The notes under the pieces were generated by a model, which was not told where the DNA came from, did no database searches, and worked only from the letters and a program-made list of their open reading frames with translations. From contig OY282560.1 in assembly GCA_958295665.1 (NCBI GenBank), positions 270,731,315 through 270,795,314 of the forward strand: DNA of 64,000 nucleotides, in the 5' to 3' direction. Shown piece by piece: positions 1 through 12,060 of the stretch. The position numbers and the translations under genes are program-made. Source of the DNA: Tipula vernalis (lineage: Eukaryota; Arthropoda; Insecta; Diptera; Tipulidae). Numbering within the stretch: position 1 is the stretch's first letter; each line of letters opens with the position of its first letter.

Positions 1-59
1 ATGTATGAATGGACACAACCCGTACTAATCCATCATCACCGGGAAATACTTGACGAATT

Positions 60-1930
60 ATTCTAAGGGCCCCCGTCTTGACGGAGTTAAGTTGTCGTCT
101 TTAAAATTACAATATCGTCCACTTTTAGGTTGTATTTGCTGAGCTGCCACTTGTTTCGTCTTTGCAATGATACCAGATAATCTTTATGCCATGTCTCCCA
201 TAGATCTTGCTTTATTTTCTCGATTAGTCTCCATCGAGAAAACAACGAAATTTTGCCACTCACCTCAGGTTCTAGAATAGCTATGATTGACCATCCTTTA
301 TTGGATATATTGGACGAGAGTTTAGTATTCCTTCTATTTGTTCCAATAAATCCGCTTCAAATGAAGCTTCATTGACTGTACAGTCGTTTCCCAGAGATCA
401 CCGAGGTTTGGAGCTGCTGGTGGATTCATGTGCCCTACAAAATTTGAAATATCGTTAGTATTATTAATGAGAAATTCGAGCCATTCTTTTAGTTGTTTCG
501 TAGCGCCAACAAAATTGCTACCATTATCGCTAACTATTTCAGAGCACAGCCCTCGACTTGAAGTAAAGCGTGTTAACGCCACAAGAAAGACCTTTTAGTT
601 ATGTCGCCAACTAATTCAATCTGTACGGCCTTTGTACACAGACACACGAATATTGCGACGTCCGTTGACCTCTACGATTATGCTAGTCGACCCCAACTCT
701 GGAAATTGGAAACGCCATAGTCACTCCTGGCTTCAGGTAAGGATCCCATCAATTGCGTAGACCCCAGTTTGACCGAACATGACGCCATTGGTTTCGTGGC
801 GTGATTTCCAATATCTCCGATACCCTTATCGCGACGATGTATTCCACCTGCGAGGAGGTGACGATGACCACGCAAGCACAATGGTCGAATCGCACCATGC
901 TGTACATTTTATGTTGTATTCGCAAAACGACTTCTTGACCATGCTATATACTTTAACTAAAAGTTGCGCAGCACACAATTCCAGTCGTGGTAAACAAACT
1001 TGTTTGATTGGTGCAACTTTTGTTTTTGCTGCAATAATATTGTTATTCTGCAACATATAACCGCACCATAAGCTAATTCCGAAGCTTCTACAAATTCAAG
1101 TAGTTCGATTATTTCGGGTTTATTTGTCACCAACCATCTTGGAATTTGAATTTCCGCTACAAATGGTAGGTTTTCTTTCATGATGATCCATTTAGATATT
1201 TTCTCTGGTGGCAGATGATCTTCCCATCCGAGTTCTAATAACCATTATTAATATTAATATTCTAATAACCATAGACCTTGAAAAAATATTTTAATTAAAA
1301 TTGTTACGGGAGCAAGCCAACCAAGTGGTGGTGTTTTCAAGTAAAATATTGAAGAAAATCACGTCTTCACGATTCCAATCTAATCCAAGCGCGATTACAT
1401 GAAAGTCACGATCTAGATTAAGGCTTTTAAGTTCTCGGTCTTAACCCAACCAAATATACATGATGATCTTTCCTGGTACATGAAAGTTTGTCATTCCAGA
1501 TGCTATGCCAACACTTGATTAGCCTAAGCCAGTTAGTGGCAATCTCGTTTTTTCCTTTGGCAAGCGTAGTCGTCTTAAGCTTGATTCAGTGATAATGGAT
1601 ATTTGCGATCCTGAATCCAAAAGACATCTGCATACTTCTTGATCGCCTAACCCATTAGTGACAATAACCAACACTGTTGATAGTAAAGTGGTTTGTTAAG
1701 AAATTTGGAAATTATCTACTTTTGCCTCGGTATTGATTTTCTCAGCTTTGTATGGTATGATACAGCAATTCACATGTTATGTTCAGTTGAACCTTCAGTC
1801 TGGCATTTTGATCTTAGATCGTCCAAGTGTAAGAGCTCATGATGTTGTGCCCGACAATTTGTACATTTTCGCTGAACCTAGCATTTAAAGGCGGGATGGT
1901 TTCGACTCATGCAATTGGAACAACGATATT
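60..1930 (-). pseudogene. Decayed BEL/Pao retrotransposon polyprotein
   Basis: Broken minus-strand pieces follow BEL/Pao gene order. A zinc-knuckle-like stretch lies near 1790-1920 and an aspartic protease with a LLDSGSQ-type motif near 1500-1690. A piece before the RNase H resembles WLAPVT...KIFFQGLW near 1260-1440. An RNase H-like segment (AKTKVAP, CDSTIVLAW) lies at 830-1050. Integrase with SDNGSNFVGA lies at 340-780, and the C-terminal domain with SRWRLIEKIKQDLW at 60-290. The whole spans about 2 kb, against about 5.1 kb in the complete copy at 20157-25271, and most of the reverse transcriptase core including YVDD is missing. Stops and frameshifts separate every block. It is an old internally deleted copy; I found no LTR for it. 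Confidence 0.85.
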
Positions 1931-2090
1931 GGTTTTTCCCTAATTTCCTACGCTCATGGATGTTCATTTTTTTTAATGCTATGAAATCAGCTAGCAAATG
2001 GGTTTGACCTTAATTCAACCGGCAACTTTCATCGGTAGATAAGTGTAATGTCCCCGAAGGGTATGTTCTGGAAACTGATGGTTGTGTATC

Positions 2091-2654
2091 GAATTTTCCG
2101 AGATTTCCCACGAGAAACTTGAACTGAATTTTTTTCCTGCGATAGCTATTGACAAATCACATCAATGCAATCCATCTCCAGACATAACACTCTAGAGGCT
2201 GATTTTAAGTATACAAATTTTCTAATGATTTTTGGAAAATTGAATTTTCCGAGATTTCCCACGGGAAACTTGTACTGAATTTTTTTCCTGCGTTAGCTAT
2301 TGACAAGTCACATCAATCCAATCCATCTCCAGACATAACACTCTAGAGGCTGATTTTATGCATCCATTTCTTACTTTCGGCTGGAAGCTTTTTTGAATTT
2401 TCCGAGATTTCCCACTAGAAACTTGTACTTAATTTTTTTCCTGCGATAGCTATTGACAAATTACATCAATGCAATCCATCTCCAGACATAACACTCTAGA
2501 GGCTGATTTTATACAAATTTTCTAATAGTTTTTGGAAAATAGATTCCGAGATTTCCCACGGGAAACTTGAACAGAATTTTTTTATTCGATAGCTATTGAC
2601 AAATCAAAGGAAAACGATTCAGCTTCAGATATATACTCTAGAGGCTGATTTTAT
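2091..2654. repeat. Tandem repeat, about 150-bp unit, four copies
   Basis: Four units begin near 2091, 2242, 2395 and 2542 (spacing 151, 153 and 147 bp). Each carries TTTCCGAGATTTCCCAC, a block containing GATAGCTATTGACAA, and TCTAGAGGCTGATTTTA. Units two and three are very similar to unit one, and unit four is more diverged. A degraded fifth start may follow at about 2680. No coding potential is evident. Confidence 0.9.
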
Positions 2655-3154
2655 TCCAATTTTGTATATTCTTCTGTTTTTCCGATATTTTCTACGAAGC
2701 CAAGTTTTACACGTAAGTTTATTTACAAAATTTTTTATTTTAATCGATGTTGTAGTGATTGTTTTGCAATACACTAATTTTGCGGTTAATTTGGTCATAA
2801 TACAATATTTAAAAAAAGGACTAAAACATTTAATTTTAGTACAACATTTAATTTTAGTACATCACATCGCTTTTTATTTTGGTTATGCAACGATAGTACA
2901 GTTCAACACAGCCCGTCAGCCAGATAATAGAGATACAAAACACTGCACCACAATAAGTATAATAATAAAATGTTAATACTAATTCATACTATTTATGTAT
3001 TTATAATTAAATAAAGTTTAAATCAAAATAAAATGAATTATAAAGTTTATAAATGAAAATACGTGTATAGTTTATTAATAAAATAATTGCAAATGTGTTT
3101 TATTTATTTGCACGTAATAATACAGTGAGCAGACCATTACAATGTTTCCTATTT

Positions 3155-3330
3155 ATACTTTCGGCTGATAACTACTAAATTTTTTATTTTCGGCTGGAAT
3201 GTTATATCATAATCTGCATTATCGACTTTTTACTTTCGGCTTGGATTAGGCATTCTGCATCACCAATTTTTATTTTACTTTAGGCTGGACTAACAAAATC
3301 TGCATTATCGACTTTTCACTTTCGGCTAAC
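3155..3330. repeat. Short tandem repeat built on ACTTTCGGCTGG
   Basis: Five variants of TTTTACTTTCGGCTGG occur near 3155, 3182, 3226, 3271 and 3313. A phrase resembling CTGCATTATCGACTTTT lies between several of them. One more copy lies at about 2371 inside the 150-bp tandem repeat, which links the two arrays. The array overlaps the end of the Penelope-like fragment that follows. Confidence 0.7.
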
Positions 3331-4085
3331 TTTAACAGTATTGCGTATAGGCTTTGTTGCTTTTGTATAAAAATTGACTCAATAATATTTAATTTTCGGT
3401 CATCACTGCATTCCTTTAACAGTCTTAAATTGTTTGTACTGAACGAATGATTGTTTAGTATCATATGTTCAGCCACCGACGAGTCATTTAGTTTCTGTGA
3501 AACAGTGGCTCTTTGATGTTCACTAAACCTTGTTTTTGGGCAACGCTTTGTTCTCCCAAGGTATTTAGCATCCAAGCCAGGTCCATCACACGTTATTTGA
3601 AAAACGCCTGATTTGTGCAAGCTCTCACTCCTCTCACTTATTTTGGATGTTGATTTTGAGATCTTCTGATAATTGTGTTTTTTGAAAATGTTTGACAATT
3701 TCTCCGATAGTCTAGGAATATATGTAACACTAACTCTGTTCGTTGATTCTTTCCCTTTGGTGGGTGGTTGCTCGTTGAATCCTCTGTTGGTTTTTCGTCC
3801 TTTGTAGTATCTGATCCACTCAAATTTTTCCATAGCCGCTTTTGGCTGCAATTTCGCAAATATTGACTAATTATCTAAAAGACGAAAAATCTACAGAGTA
3901 TGGTTTGTATTGCAAGTGATGTGCCGGTCAGTGGCTGTAGGTTTACGAAATACTGTATAGCCAAGAATGGCAATTCACACAAAACTCGAGATGGGATTTC
4001 CCATAGCAACACCTTGACTTTGTGAGTAAAACTTTTCCCTAATTTTCACAAAATTCTGGTCAATGTAAGAAGCCAACCTTCGACA
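3270..4085 (-). pseudogene. Penelope-like element, RT end plus GIY-YIG endonuclease
   Basis: The open stretch 3851-3270 ends in a GIY-YIG-type nuclease. SGVFQITC stands for the GIY strand, YLGRTKR for the YIG strand, and TRFSEH carries the conserved arginine. Upstream in the minus direction are two Penelope reverse transcriptase signatures in different frames: VFRKPTATDRHI at about 3860-3930 and YSQSQGVAMGNPISSF at about 3975-4050. The part between them is deleted. Penelope-like elements combine such an RT with a GIY-YIG domain. The copy is broken by frameshifts and lacks its N-terminal half. Confidence 0.85.
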
Positions 4086-4265
4086 CAAAACGAGAGAAAT
4101 TTTGGATCCTAAACTCAAAATTAAAACCAAAACATTACACCAAAAATTCCGAAAATTAAAAATGGAAAATAAACCGATTGAAAGTCGTCCGTACATTGCA
4201 GTTAAACAAATCGAAAACTTCATACAAAATTTGATGCTAAACAATCATTCGTTCAGTATAAGCAT

Positions 4266-4367
4266 GATGACCGAAAATTAGATATTATTGAGTCAATTTT
4301 CATGAACTCGGACATGGGACAAGTATCGTCCACTTTATATAAATTATGTAAAACCAGAGACAGCTGA
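4266..4367 (+). pseudogene. Penelope-like C-terminal tail, inverted copy
   Basis: A 33-codon plus-strand piece starts DDRKLDIIESIF and ends at TGA (4365-4367). It matches the tail of the minus-strand Penelope fragment, which has DDRKLNIIESIF. The bases just before it also match the NNHSFS stretch in another frame. Two copies of the same 3' end therefore face each other across 3.3-4.4 kb. Confidence 0.75.
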
Positions 4368-4399
4368 TTGTGTTTGAAGTTTATTTGTTTACAAAAAAG

Positions 4400-7260
4400 C
4401 GTTTTAGTACGAAATAGGTCTTGTATTGACATTGATCACTTGGTGATCGAAATTAATTTACAAAAATAAAATAAAAAATCAGAATCAGAAAAGATTTACC
4501 GTGTTTCGTATTAAAATTTTTTAATTAATTAAGTTATTTAAATAAATCATAATAATCATATAAACAGTTTTATTTACATTTCCTATGCTAAATCATCCAA
4601 AACTGGCAGTACTGTAGAGTGCCTAATACTTTTGCAGGTACATGTATTTACCTAGATTTCAAAACCACTTCAAATTATAATCTTCAAATCCACACAAAAT
4701 TAAAACTAGGCAACATAAATTTTGATTATGGTGGGGAAACCGAAAAGCAAGCATTTAAGGTAAGATCATTAAAGCCTGTTTATTTAGAAAGAGCGACCTT
4801 TTCTTGTTTATTGAATAATAATAAAAATAAATATAATTTATATCAGTAAGTACGTGGAAAACTGTTCGCATTATATCGAAACATTGAAAGTCTTTTCGAC
4901 CTCGAATTGCAAAGCAGAACCCTAACAAGTAAATATTACTACTAAAAATATATAAAAAACATATTTATATCGCGCTATAACCCCAATAAATTTCTTACAT
5001 TCATAAACTACCTTCACAAAAAAAAATGCTGCATTTAACATAACAATGAATAACTATTTTTTCACCACGTAATTGCCTCAACTAATCTACTAGACTGATT
5101 TCAATTAGTTTAAGATTTACATGTTTTTCCCTCTTCGCTTTTTCATTCTTTTGAATTTGTGGTAAGTCGTGTAATTTTAGATGCGTGCAATTTATAAAAA
5201 AAAAAAAAATCAACGAGTATGTAGAATTTAATAACAGACATACATTTATATGTTTCAATGTTGTGTGCTGTTGCTTTTATTTATTCCCACATGAAATTAA
5301 AATTTTAATTCATAAAAAATAAAAATAAAATTATTTATTACAAATGTTTGTGCGTGTACACCCAAGAGTTAATTATAATCCCCGAAGTTTTATTCCGATA
5401 TTGTGTGGTTTTATTTTATTTTTTTAATAACATTTTTCCGTCGAATTTATTTTAACAGCTGGAACATAATAAAATATTTCACATAAAATTGTCATTTTGT
5501 ATTTTCTTATGGAAAACGACAAAACGAAATTACTTATAATAAACATATATAGAAAAACTGTTAAAAATGACAAATGATGATTATGCATGAGTTTGAATAT
5601 AATTATTTAGCAGGCATACCAAACTTAGTTTGTGATTCGGGTAAATTTCGTATTGCATTTAAATTGAGGGGTCACAAACCATAAACCAAAACTCGTAATA
5701 CGGACAAACAAAAATGTTTCTATATTATCAAAACAATCAATATACATATTATGTTGTTATGAAATTTGTTTTGCAACAAAAATATTCTTTTAAATTTCTA
5801 AGAGAACCGAGTTGCTTTGATTTTCACGTCAATTGAACGTTTGTTTTCTGAAAATGTGTGTGTCTGTATAAATTATTTCTAAATTATAATTTACGAGCTT
5901 ATTATACACAAGCAAAATATCGGATCCAAGAGACATTATCCAGAGAAAAGTTTCCCAGTGCCGGTTTCAAGTATTTAAAATTCGATTTAATGGGTATTAC
6001 CAGAGCCTTCTATAGTATTAAGGTTTTTTAGTGGTATAACTTTTCACTGGTTTCCATAGGAATCCATAGTAAAAATTGTTTTTTTTAGCTACAAGTTTTT
6101 CAATGACCAAAGCAAAAATATTATAAAATGTTTATATACAGCTTTTATACATATCTTTAACAACAATTTACAAGAAGGCTATATTGGTATTAAGTAAATA
6201 TTAATTGCAGAAATATTAAAATTAAATTATTTCTAAAATATATTTTCCGAATAAATACATCAAAGTTGGCTCTGACGAGTTAAAATAATACTTGCTAAAT
6301 TTATTTTTAGTTTTACTAGTGTACGTCAGATGTCTAAAATGTTTACAGAAAAATACGAAATAAAAATTATTTAATCAACAAAATTGTCACACGTTCTGAA
6401 CATTTTGTGACTTTGTTTTGCTTTTCCTACAATTTTTGAACTTGAAATTTCCCCAGGTGGTAATTTTTTGTAAGATTTTACCAAATTTTTACGGCCATCA
6501 CTGCTATCTAAGTAATGTATATTAACTTAATAACCAAACGAATTGTAGTAAGCTTTTATTTTAATATGACTAGAATGCTGTTGTTATGAAATTTTTATTA
6601 AATTTTGGTTTAAATAAATCAATTATTACCTACCAAAAAATGAAAACGATTTATTTAAACGACATTCATATGTGTTGAAATTCAAACATTTATGAAAGTA
6701 TTTCAGAAATCGTAATTAAGAATTTGTAACGTTTTCATTTAAAAATTTGTCTTAGGAAAAAAAGTGATTCCCCATATGTTTTGTTTATTTTACTATGAAA
6801 AGTTTGGTTTTTTCCTCGTTTATAATTCCCTTATAAAAGCTTCGTTTTTTAGAGTATGGCTTTGTATAATCAAGGTTGCTTTTGTATTATCAACAAGAAT
6901 TTTTTGAAAAAATTTAAGTATACTTTTTATTGATTTCACCCAGAGTCAGACCAAGTACATTGTATTGACAACTTTTACTACACACAGGATGACCCACAAC
7001 ATAAGTTTGATTTGTTCGGCAGACTTGAATGGTACGAATTTTAAAAGTAGGTAAGTCAATTTGGTTCCGTCAATAAGTATCAGTAGCAGCAGAGAAACAT
7101 GAGGTGAGAAATTTAATTCTATTCATATTCTATCACTAGCAGCGAAAAGCACCAATACCACAAAAGTCAAATAGTGAAATGTCAAAATATTCTGGGTAAA
7201 AATACAGTGGGATCACGATATATATTTTAGTATGAGGCAGGATTGGTCAGAAGGTTTATA
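4400..7260. other. AT-rich non-coding stretch
   Basis: No recognisable gene or transposon end was found. The sequence is strongly AT-rich with many short A and T runs. A 76-codon open stretch at 4619-4849 has no recognised motif and is probably chance. Confidence 0.5.
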
Positions 7261-7264
7261 TGTA

Positions 7265-7536
7265 AGTTAACGAGTTATGTGCGAATTTACTTAAAAAAAT
7301 AACTTTATTTCTCAAGATCAAACCTAAAACTAAAAAACACTACAAAAACATTTTAACATTTTATACAATGAAAATAGTTGAAGTTGCATAAATTGTATGG
7401 AAAATTACTCAAAAAGAATTTCATAAAAAAGTATTATCTTTCAACCGGACACAACACACGTTGTGTTGATTCGACAAGTTTGCGCGTATCTCATAAATTA
7501 CATTGTGTTGACTCGACATTAATGGTGGTGTTAACT
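7265..7536 (-). repeat. Errantivirus-type LTR (3' LTR, minus orientation)
   Basis: A 272-bp segment starts AGTTAAC and ends GTTAACT, a 7-bp terminal inverted repeat like gypsy/errantivirus LTRs. On its minus strand it has a TATAAAATG box near 7360 and an AATAAAG signal near 7300. A purine-rich tract (minus strand AAGGAGGGGGA, 7536-7547) adjoins its upper edge, where a 3' LTR is primed. The lower flank TATATGTA fits the alternating purine-pyrimidine targets used by this group. No second LTR was found, so the element is truncated. Confidence 0.65.
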
Positions 7537-7626
7537 TCCCCCTCCTTAAAGATCCGCGTCTCGTGGGTCAGAGACTCAATTCTCTGGGGTGAATATCCCT
7601 GGTTGATCGCTGGAAATTTCGTCTTG

Positions 7627-7820
7627 TTAGACTTGTTGATAAACAGCATTCTTTTTTGACGTCTCACAGAAAATGGCTCGAATGATTTCTTTTATTTCAT
7701 CTTTGATGATAGTTAGTCGGTTGTAAAGCGTTTGTTGATTCTTATCGTCCTCGTCTTCATTTAAGTGTTCGACAAGTTTGTTGAATACTCTATTGATTTT
7801 GTATTGTTGATTTGTAGCGG
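7627..7820 (-). pseudogene. LTR-retroelement internal remnant next to the LTR
   Basis: A 63-codon open stretch on the minus strand runs from just inside 7820 to a stop at 7627-7629, about 90 bases before the polypurine tract. It is charged and may be helical (INRVFNKLVEHLNE...). Its position before a 3' LTR suggests the end of the last gene of an errantivirus-like element, but I see no diagnostic motif. A stop codon lies immediately upstream. Confidence 0.35.
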
Positions 7821-8205
7821 CTCACGCATTGCAAGCAACAAATTAATTATTTGTTTATATAAATTTTCAATACATTCACCACCACAGACTCATACGGTTT
7901 ACGCATAAGATATCTCTTTGCGTAACGTATTTTCTTTCGCCATCTAACGAGATGACATGTACACAAAATATAATCGAACACTAAGTTATATTTTGTGACA
8001 TTTGCCCGAGTTGTATTCATGTCGCAGCAACACAGAAAATAAAACGATTTCGCGGGAACGATATTCATCGCCGGATTATAGTTTTATTTGTTTTATCTAC
8101 TTTTTTCTTTTCGTGGTATAAGTCGCAAGCCAATTTTTGCTAAAAATAAAAAATAAAAATTAAAATCGGATTATTAAAATTAATGATAATTATTTTTTTT
8201 ACGTA

Positions 8206-9559
8206 CGTGAAGTTTGTCCTAAGTTGCCTTAAGTTGTCCTAAGTTGTCCTAAGTATGTCCTAAGTTTTATTAAATGTGTTGGTGTAAAAGTTTCGTTATT
8301 ACGAATTTATTTAATTCATATTGAAATAATAAAAATTATGCTTAAGATTATTTACTCTTACAAAATAAATTTACATTTTTTCTATGTCGCAAAATATTCT
8401 GATGGTGAATGTATAAAATCAGATCATTTTCCAAAAACTGAGAAACTGGCAGAAAACCCGTGCTTGTTCGCGAATTTTCTTGTGAAAATCCTAGGAAGTA
8501 GCCACAAAAATGTGCACAATTTTAAGTTGTCATAAGATCTTATCTATTCGAAAAATATTTCACTTTTGAAAAAAGTAGGGGATTAGGGTATTTAGGACAG
8601 CCATGTTTGACATAATCTCTTATGATATATCGAATATATGTATAAATAATTTTCCGAATTTTCTTGAGAAAATCCTAGGAAGTGGCCACCAAAATGCCCT
8701 ATATTTTAAGTTGTCGTAAGATCTTATCTATCCGAAAAATATTTCACTTTTGAAAAAAGTAGGGGATTGTTTGACATATGTTTGACATAACACCCTAATC
8801 CCCTTCTATTTTCAAAAGTGACATATTTTTCGAATAGATAAGACCTTACGACAACTTAGAATATTGAGCATTTTGGTAGCCTCTTCCTAGGATTTTGTCA
8901 AGAAAATTCGTAAAATCATTTATACATATATTCGATATATCATAAGAGATTATGTCAAACATGGCTGTCCTAAATACCCTAATCCCCTACTTTTTTCAAA
9001 TGTGAAATATTTTTCGAATAGTTAAGACCTTACGACAACCTACAATATAGGGCATTTTGGTGGCCGCTTCCTAGGATTTTCTCAAGAAAATTCGGAATAT
9101 CATTTATACATATATTCGATATTTCATAAGAGATTATGTCAAACATGGCTGTCCTAAACACCCTAATCCCGTACTTTTTTCAAAAGTGAAATATTTTTCG
9201 AATAGATAAGATCTTATGACAACTTAGAATTGTGCACATTTTGGTGGCCGCTTCCTAGGATTTTCACAAGAAAATTCGCAAACAAACACGATTAAACACG
9301 GGTTTTCTGCCAGTTTCTTAGTTTTTGGAAAATGATCTGATTTTATACATGCACCATCAGAATACCATAAATTTCGCGACATAGAAAAATGTAAATTTAT
9401 TTTGTAAGAGTAAATAATCTTAAGCATAATTTTTATTATTTCAATATGAATTAAATAAATTCGTAATAACGAAACTTTTACACCAACACATTTAAAAAAA
9501 CTTAGGACATACTTAGGACAACTTAGGACAACTTAAGGCGACTTAGGACAAACTTCACG
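8206..9559. mobile_element. Foldback-type element 1 with about 670-bp inverted arms
   Basis: The left arm from CGTGAAGTTTGTCC at 8206 and the right arm ending GGACAAACTTCACG at 9559 are reverse complements over most of their length, with the centre near 8790. Short direct repeats of AAGTTGTCCT lie at each tip. Inside each arm is a larger unit of about 183 bp containing CTTTTGAAAAAAGTAGGGG (two units left, three right). TA flanks both ends and may be the target duplication. The 65- and 67-codon open stretches at 8338-8535 and 9224-9427 are mirror copies within the arms and are not likely genes. Confidence 0.85.
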
Positions 9560-9842
9560 TAAGTGTTTTTTTGCGGTAACAGTGGTGGACAATAATTTTA
9601 TTTTGGGTTCGTCCAATTGTGTAATTAATTATAAAATATACAAGATACAGAATAATAATTATAAAGTAAAATTAATTTGAGTGCGTATTTTATTTTACGA
9701 TTCACTGGGTGTTACAATCCATACCTTGGCGTCCATATTTGGGCATATCAACTTTAAAATAACGTGTATCGTGGGACGATACACGATAGATTGTTATTAT
9801 TAATTACTTGGTTCTGGCTTTTCACTATCCGTCCGATCCAAT

Positions 9843-10080
9843 TTATTGCTCTTCTACTTCTTGACTTTTGACCTTTAGTTCTGAAATCCATTGCGAGATT
9901 TGCATTGTTTGGTGAACCAATTGAGCTCGAATTTTGCTTCCTTGATGAATGTTATTGATCGTTAGTGTTAATTGTTCAATCAGTTCTTCGTAGTTGTCCA
10001 AATTGATGTATTGGATTAGTTTAGAACTTCCGTTAATAATTCGCCCATTTCCTTGTTTTACAGTTACTAGAACCCTATAG
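9843..10080 (-). pseudogene. Errantivirus env-like remnant
   Basis: A minus-strand open stretch includes GRIINGSSKLIQYINLDNYEE, then a helical region, and ends at TAA (9843-9845). It resembles the N-terminal part of errantivirus envelope proteins in general character. It lies directly downstream of an integrase remnant once the inserted repeat 10099-10445 is ignored, which is where env sits in that group. This is a fragment only, with no signal peptide or fusion region seen. Confidence 0.45.
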
Positions 10081-10098
10081 ATGAAATTATTGAGTTAT

Positions 10099-10445
10099 AC
10101 TTTTACTTTCTTTTACTCTAGTAAAATAAAGTATAGTAATCATGAAAAGTTTGGACCTTGAGATTTTTAGAGATTTATCTGAAACTTCAGATTTAAGCTT
10201 TTTTGATAAATTGGGAGGTCCCAGTGAATTTTACTCCAAATCGGCTAACCGGAATTGGCCACTCCCTTGGTCCAGAAAATTTATTTTGCAAATATCTTAA
10301 AAAGTATAAGATTTACAAAAAACTACATAAAACAAAATGTTTCCAAAAATTAAAAACAAATAAAAATTAAAAATTAAAAAATAAAATTTCTCAAAATTCT
10401 CTGTTCGTAAAAGAAAGTCGTGTGTTGGCCACACCTCCATTTTAA
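10099..10445 (+). repeat. Dispersed repeat, copy A
   Basis: It starts TTTTACTTTCTTTTACTCTAG and ends GGCCACACCTCCATTTT. A second copy with the same two ends lies at 31796-32612. Copy A is shorter inside: it lacks about 100 bp containing GTCTGTCAGTCTGTGTCC that copy B keeps. It appears inserted between the pol and env remnants of an errantivirus-like element. The family is not identified and no ORF is present. Confidence 0.75.
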
Positions 10446-10462
10446 TATGGGCTTTATAAATT

Positions 10463-11250
10463 CATTTCCCGGTTGTTGTTGTAATGGTAACATTATTGTC
10501 TCTTGCCACCGTTGCTTTCTTGAATTTTGGTTTATTCTTTCCTTGAATTTGTTTAATCGCTGTGAATATTGTTTCTCCAGGCGCGTACGTTTTCGGTTTT
10601 CCCTCTTTGCCTTCTCTCTTGCAATTTTGGTTTCTTGGCTTCTCCGGATCCTTTCGATCCTTTAATATCTTCGTTTACTTTAGTTTTGAAGTCAGAAGGA
10701 TTTCGACAATGTATTTTTGTCTTCTACGAAATAATACGTTACATAATTCCTTTACTGTTAGTTCCTTGAACTCGTTTTGGAGGCATCTGACGATTTCAAT
10801 TATCGTATAATGGACTCTTTCGATAGTCCCATTTGTCTCACTTCTTTGTGATGGTGTCACGCAAATTTTAACTCCTAAAGTTTTTAGACAGTCCGCAATT
10901 ATGGGACTTATAAAGCTTCTTTCATTGTACATCACAAGTATTTTAGGTACAGAGAAGAAATGCATTGCTTTAATTATTTTATCCCTCACATGTGTAATGG
11001 ATTTAGTTTTGATGCGAAAAAATTTCACAAATTATGTGAATTTGTCCACACATGAAATGAACTTCTCATCTTTGATTTCTATTATATCGATGTGGAGTAT
11101 CTCTGTCGGATACCTCAAAATAAGTGTTTCTTGGATTTCCACGCGACTAGGATGTCTATCATATTTTTTGATGTTACAGGTATCGCAGGTTTGTGTATGC
11201 TTATTTATATGACCAGCCATTCGAGGGAAGTAGTATTTTTCCAATATTTG
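10463..11250 (-). pseudogene. Errantivirus-like (gypsy group) integrase remnant
   Basis: Read on the minus strand, the piece at 11244-11032 has the zinc-binding end (CDTCNIKKYDRHP) and the first catalytic aspartate (HIDIIEIKDEKF). The piece at 11028-10675 has the core with PSQRSETNGTIERVH, including the catalytic glutamate. The expected second aspartate is tyrosine in VMYNERSF. The C-terminal domain continues in another frame to about 10463 (FKKATVARDNN). A stop and frameshifts break it, so it cannot work. Confidence 0.8.
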
Positions 11251-12060
11251 TTTTGTTTATTCCAATTAAGTTTTTGTTTCAACAAAAAAACAAAACTTAG
11301 TATATCAATTACAAAATTTAATTGTTAAATTATAAATATACACGTTATCAATACAATCTGTCTTTTTAATTAATTTTTTCACTTTATCCTTGGCTATGTA
11401 ATTTGTTCAGGCACTTGACAAAGAATGATTTTCAATTTCCTCGAAATTTGAAATCTTAAAAATTGAAAATTCATTTTCTAAAATGAGCATACCGAATATT
11501 GTGATATCTATATTTTAATATTACATTTATTAGAATTTTGGCTCATCAGAGCTGTCCTCTATATTATAATAGCAAACTACCAAAAATAGCAATACCCATG
11601 ATGATAATATAATTTAATCGGTTATTAGCAACCCTGGTGTTCTGTTTTTTGTGTTCGAGTTCGTGTCTAAATTGACATTTACATATTACGTCACAATGTA
11701 AACAATATGGAACAGCTGTTAAGGTAAGTTTTTAGGTAAAATTAATTAATTTAATATTTTTCAGAACTGAGACGTTTGGACAGTAATAATAATGGTTTAG
11801 GTAAGTCAAATGCAACATTCTTATCAACATTATTTGTTTATTAATTCACACATTGGTAATGCGTTTAAAGATAAATAAAATAAAATTACAAGAGGCAAGC
11901 TGCTAATATGATAATAATAAGCTCATGTGATAGCAATAACTCGAAAAAAAACTGTGGTACTTTGTCATGTAAAAAAAATGGAATGAATTAAAATAATATT
12001 TGAATTTTATAAGAAAATGTTTTATAAACTAAAAAAAAAAATTATTTTTGTTTATACATG
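11251..12060. other. Non-coding stretch upstream of the integrase remnant
   Basis: AT-rich with no recognised coding sequence. The part nearest 11250 may be further degraded retroelement sequence, and the part near 12060 the end of the neighbouring Harbinger element. I could not find that element's terminal repeats. Confidence 0.4.

Noticed and set aside
8338..8535. 65-residue ORF and its mirror at 9224-9427
   Set aside because: The two are inverted copies within foldback arms, with no domain and no independent support.
9578..9735. Possible LTR ending before TGGCGTCC
   Set aside because: No paired LTR or terminal inverted repeat; the primer-like match is only eight bases.
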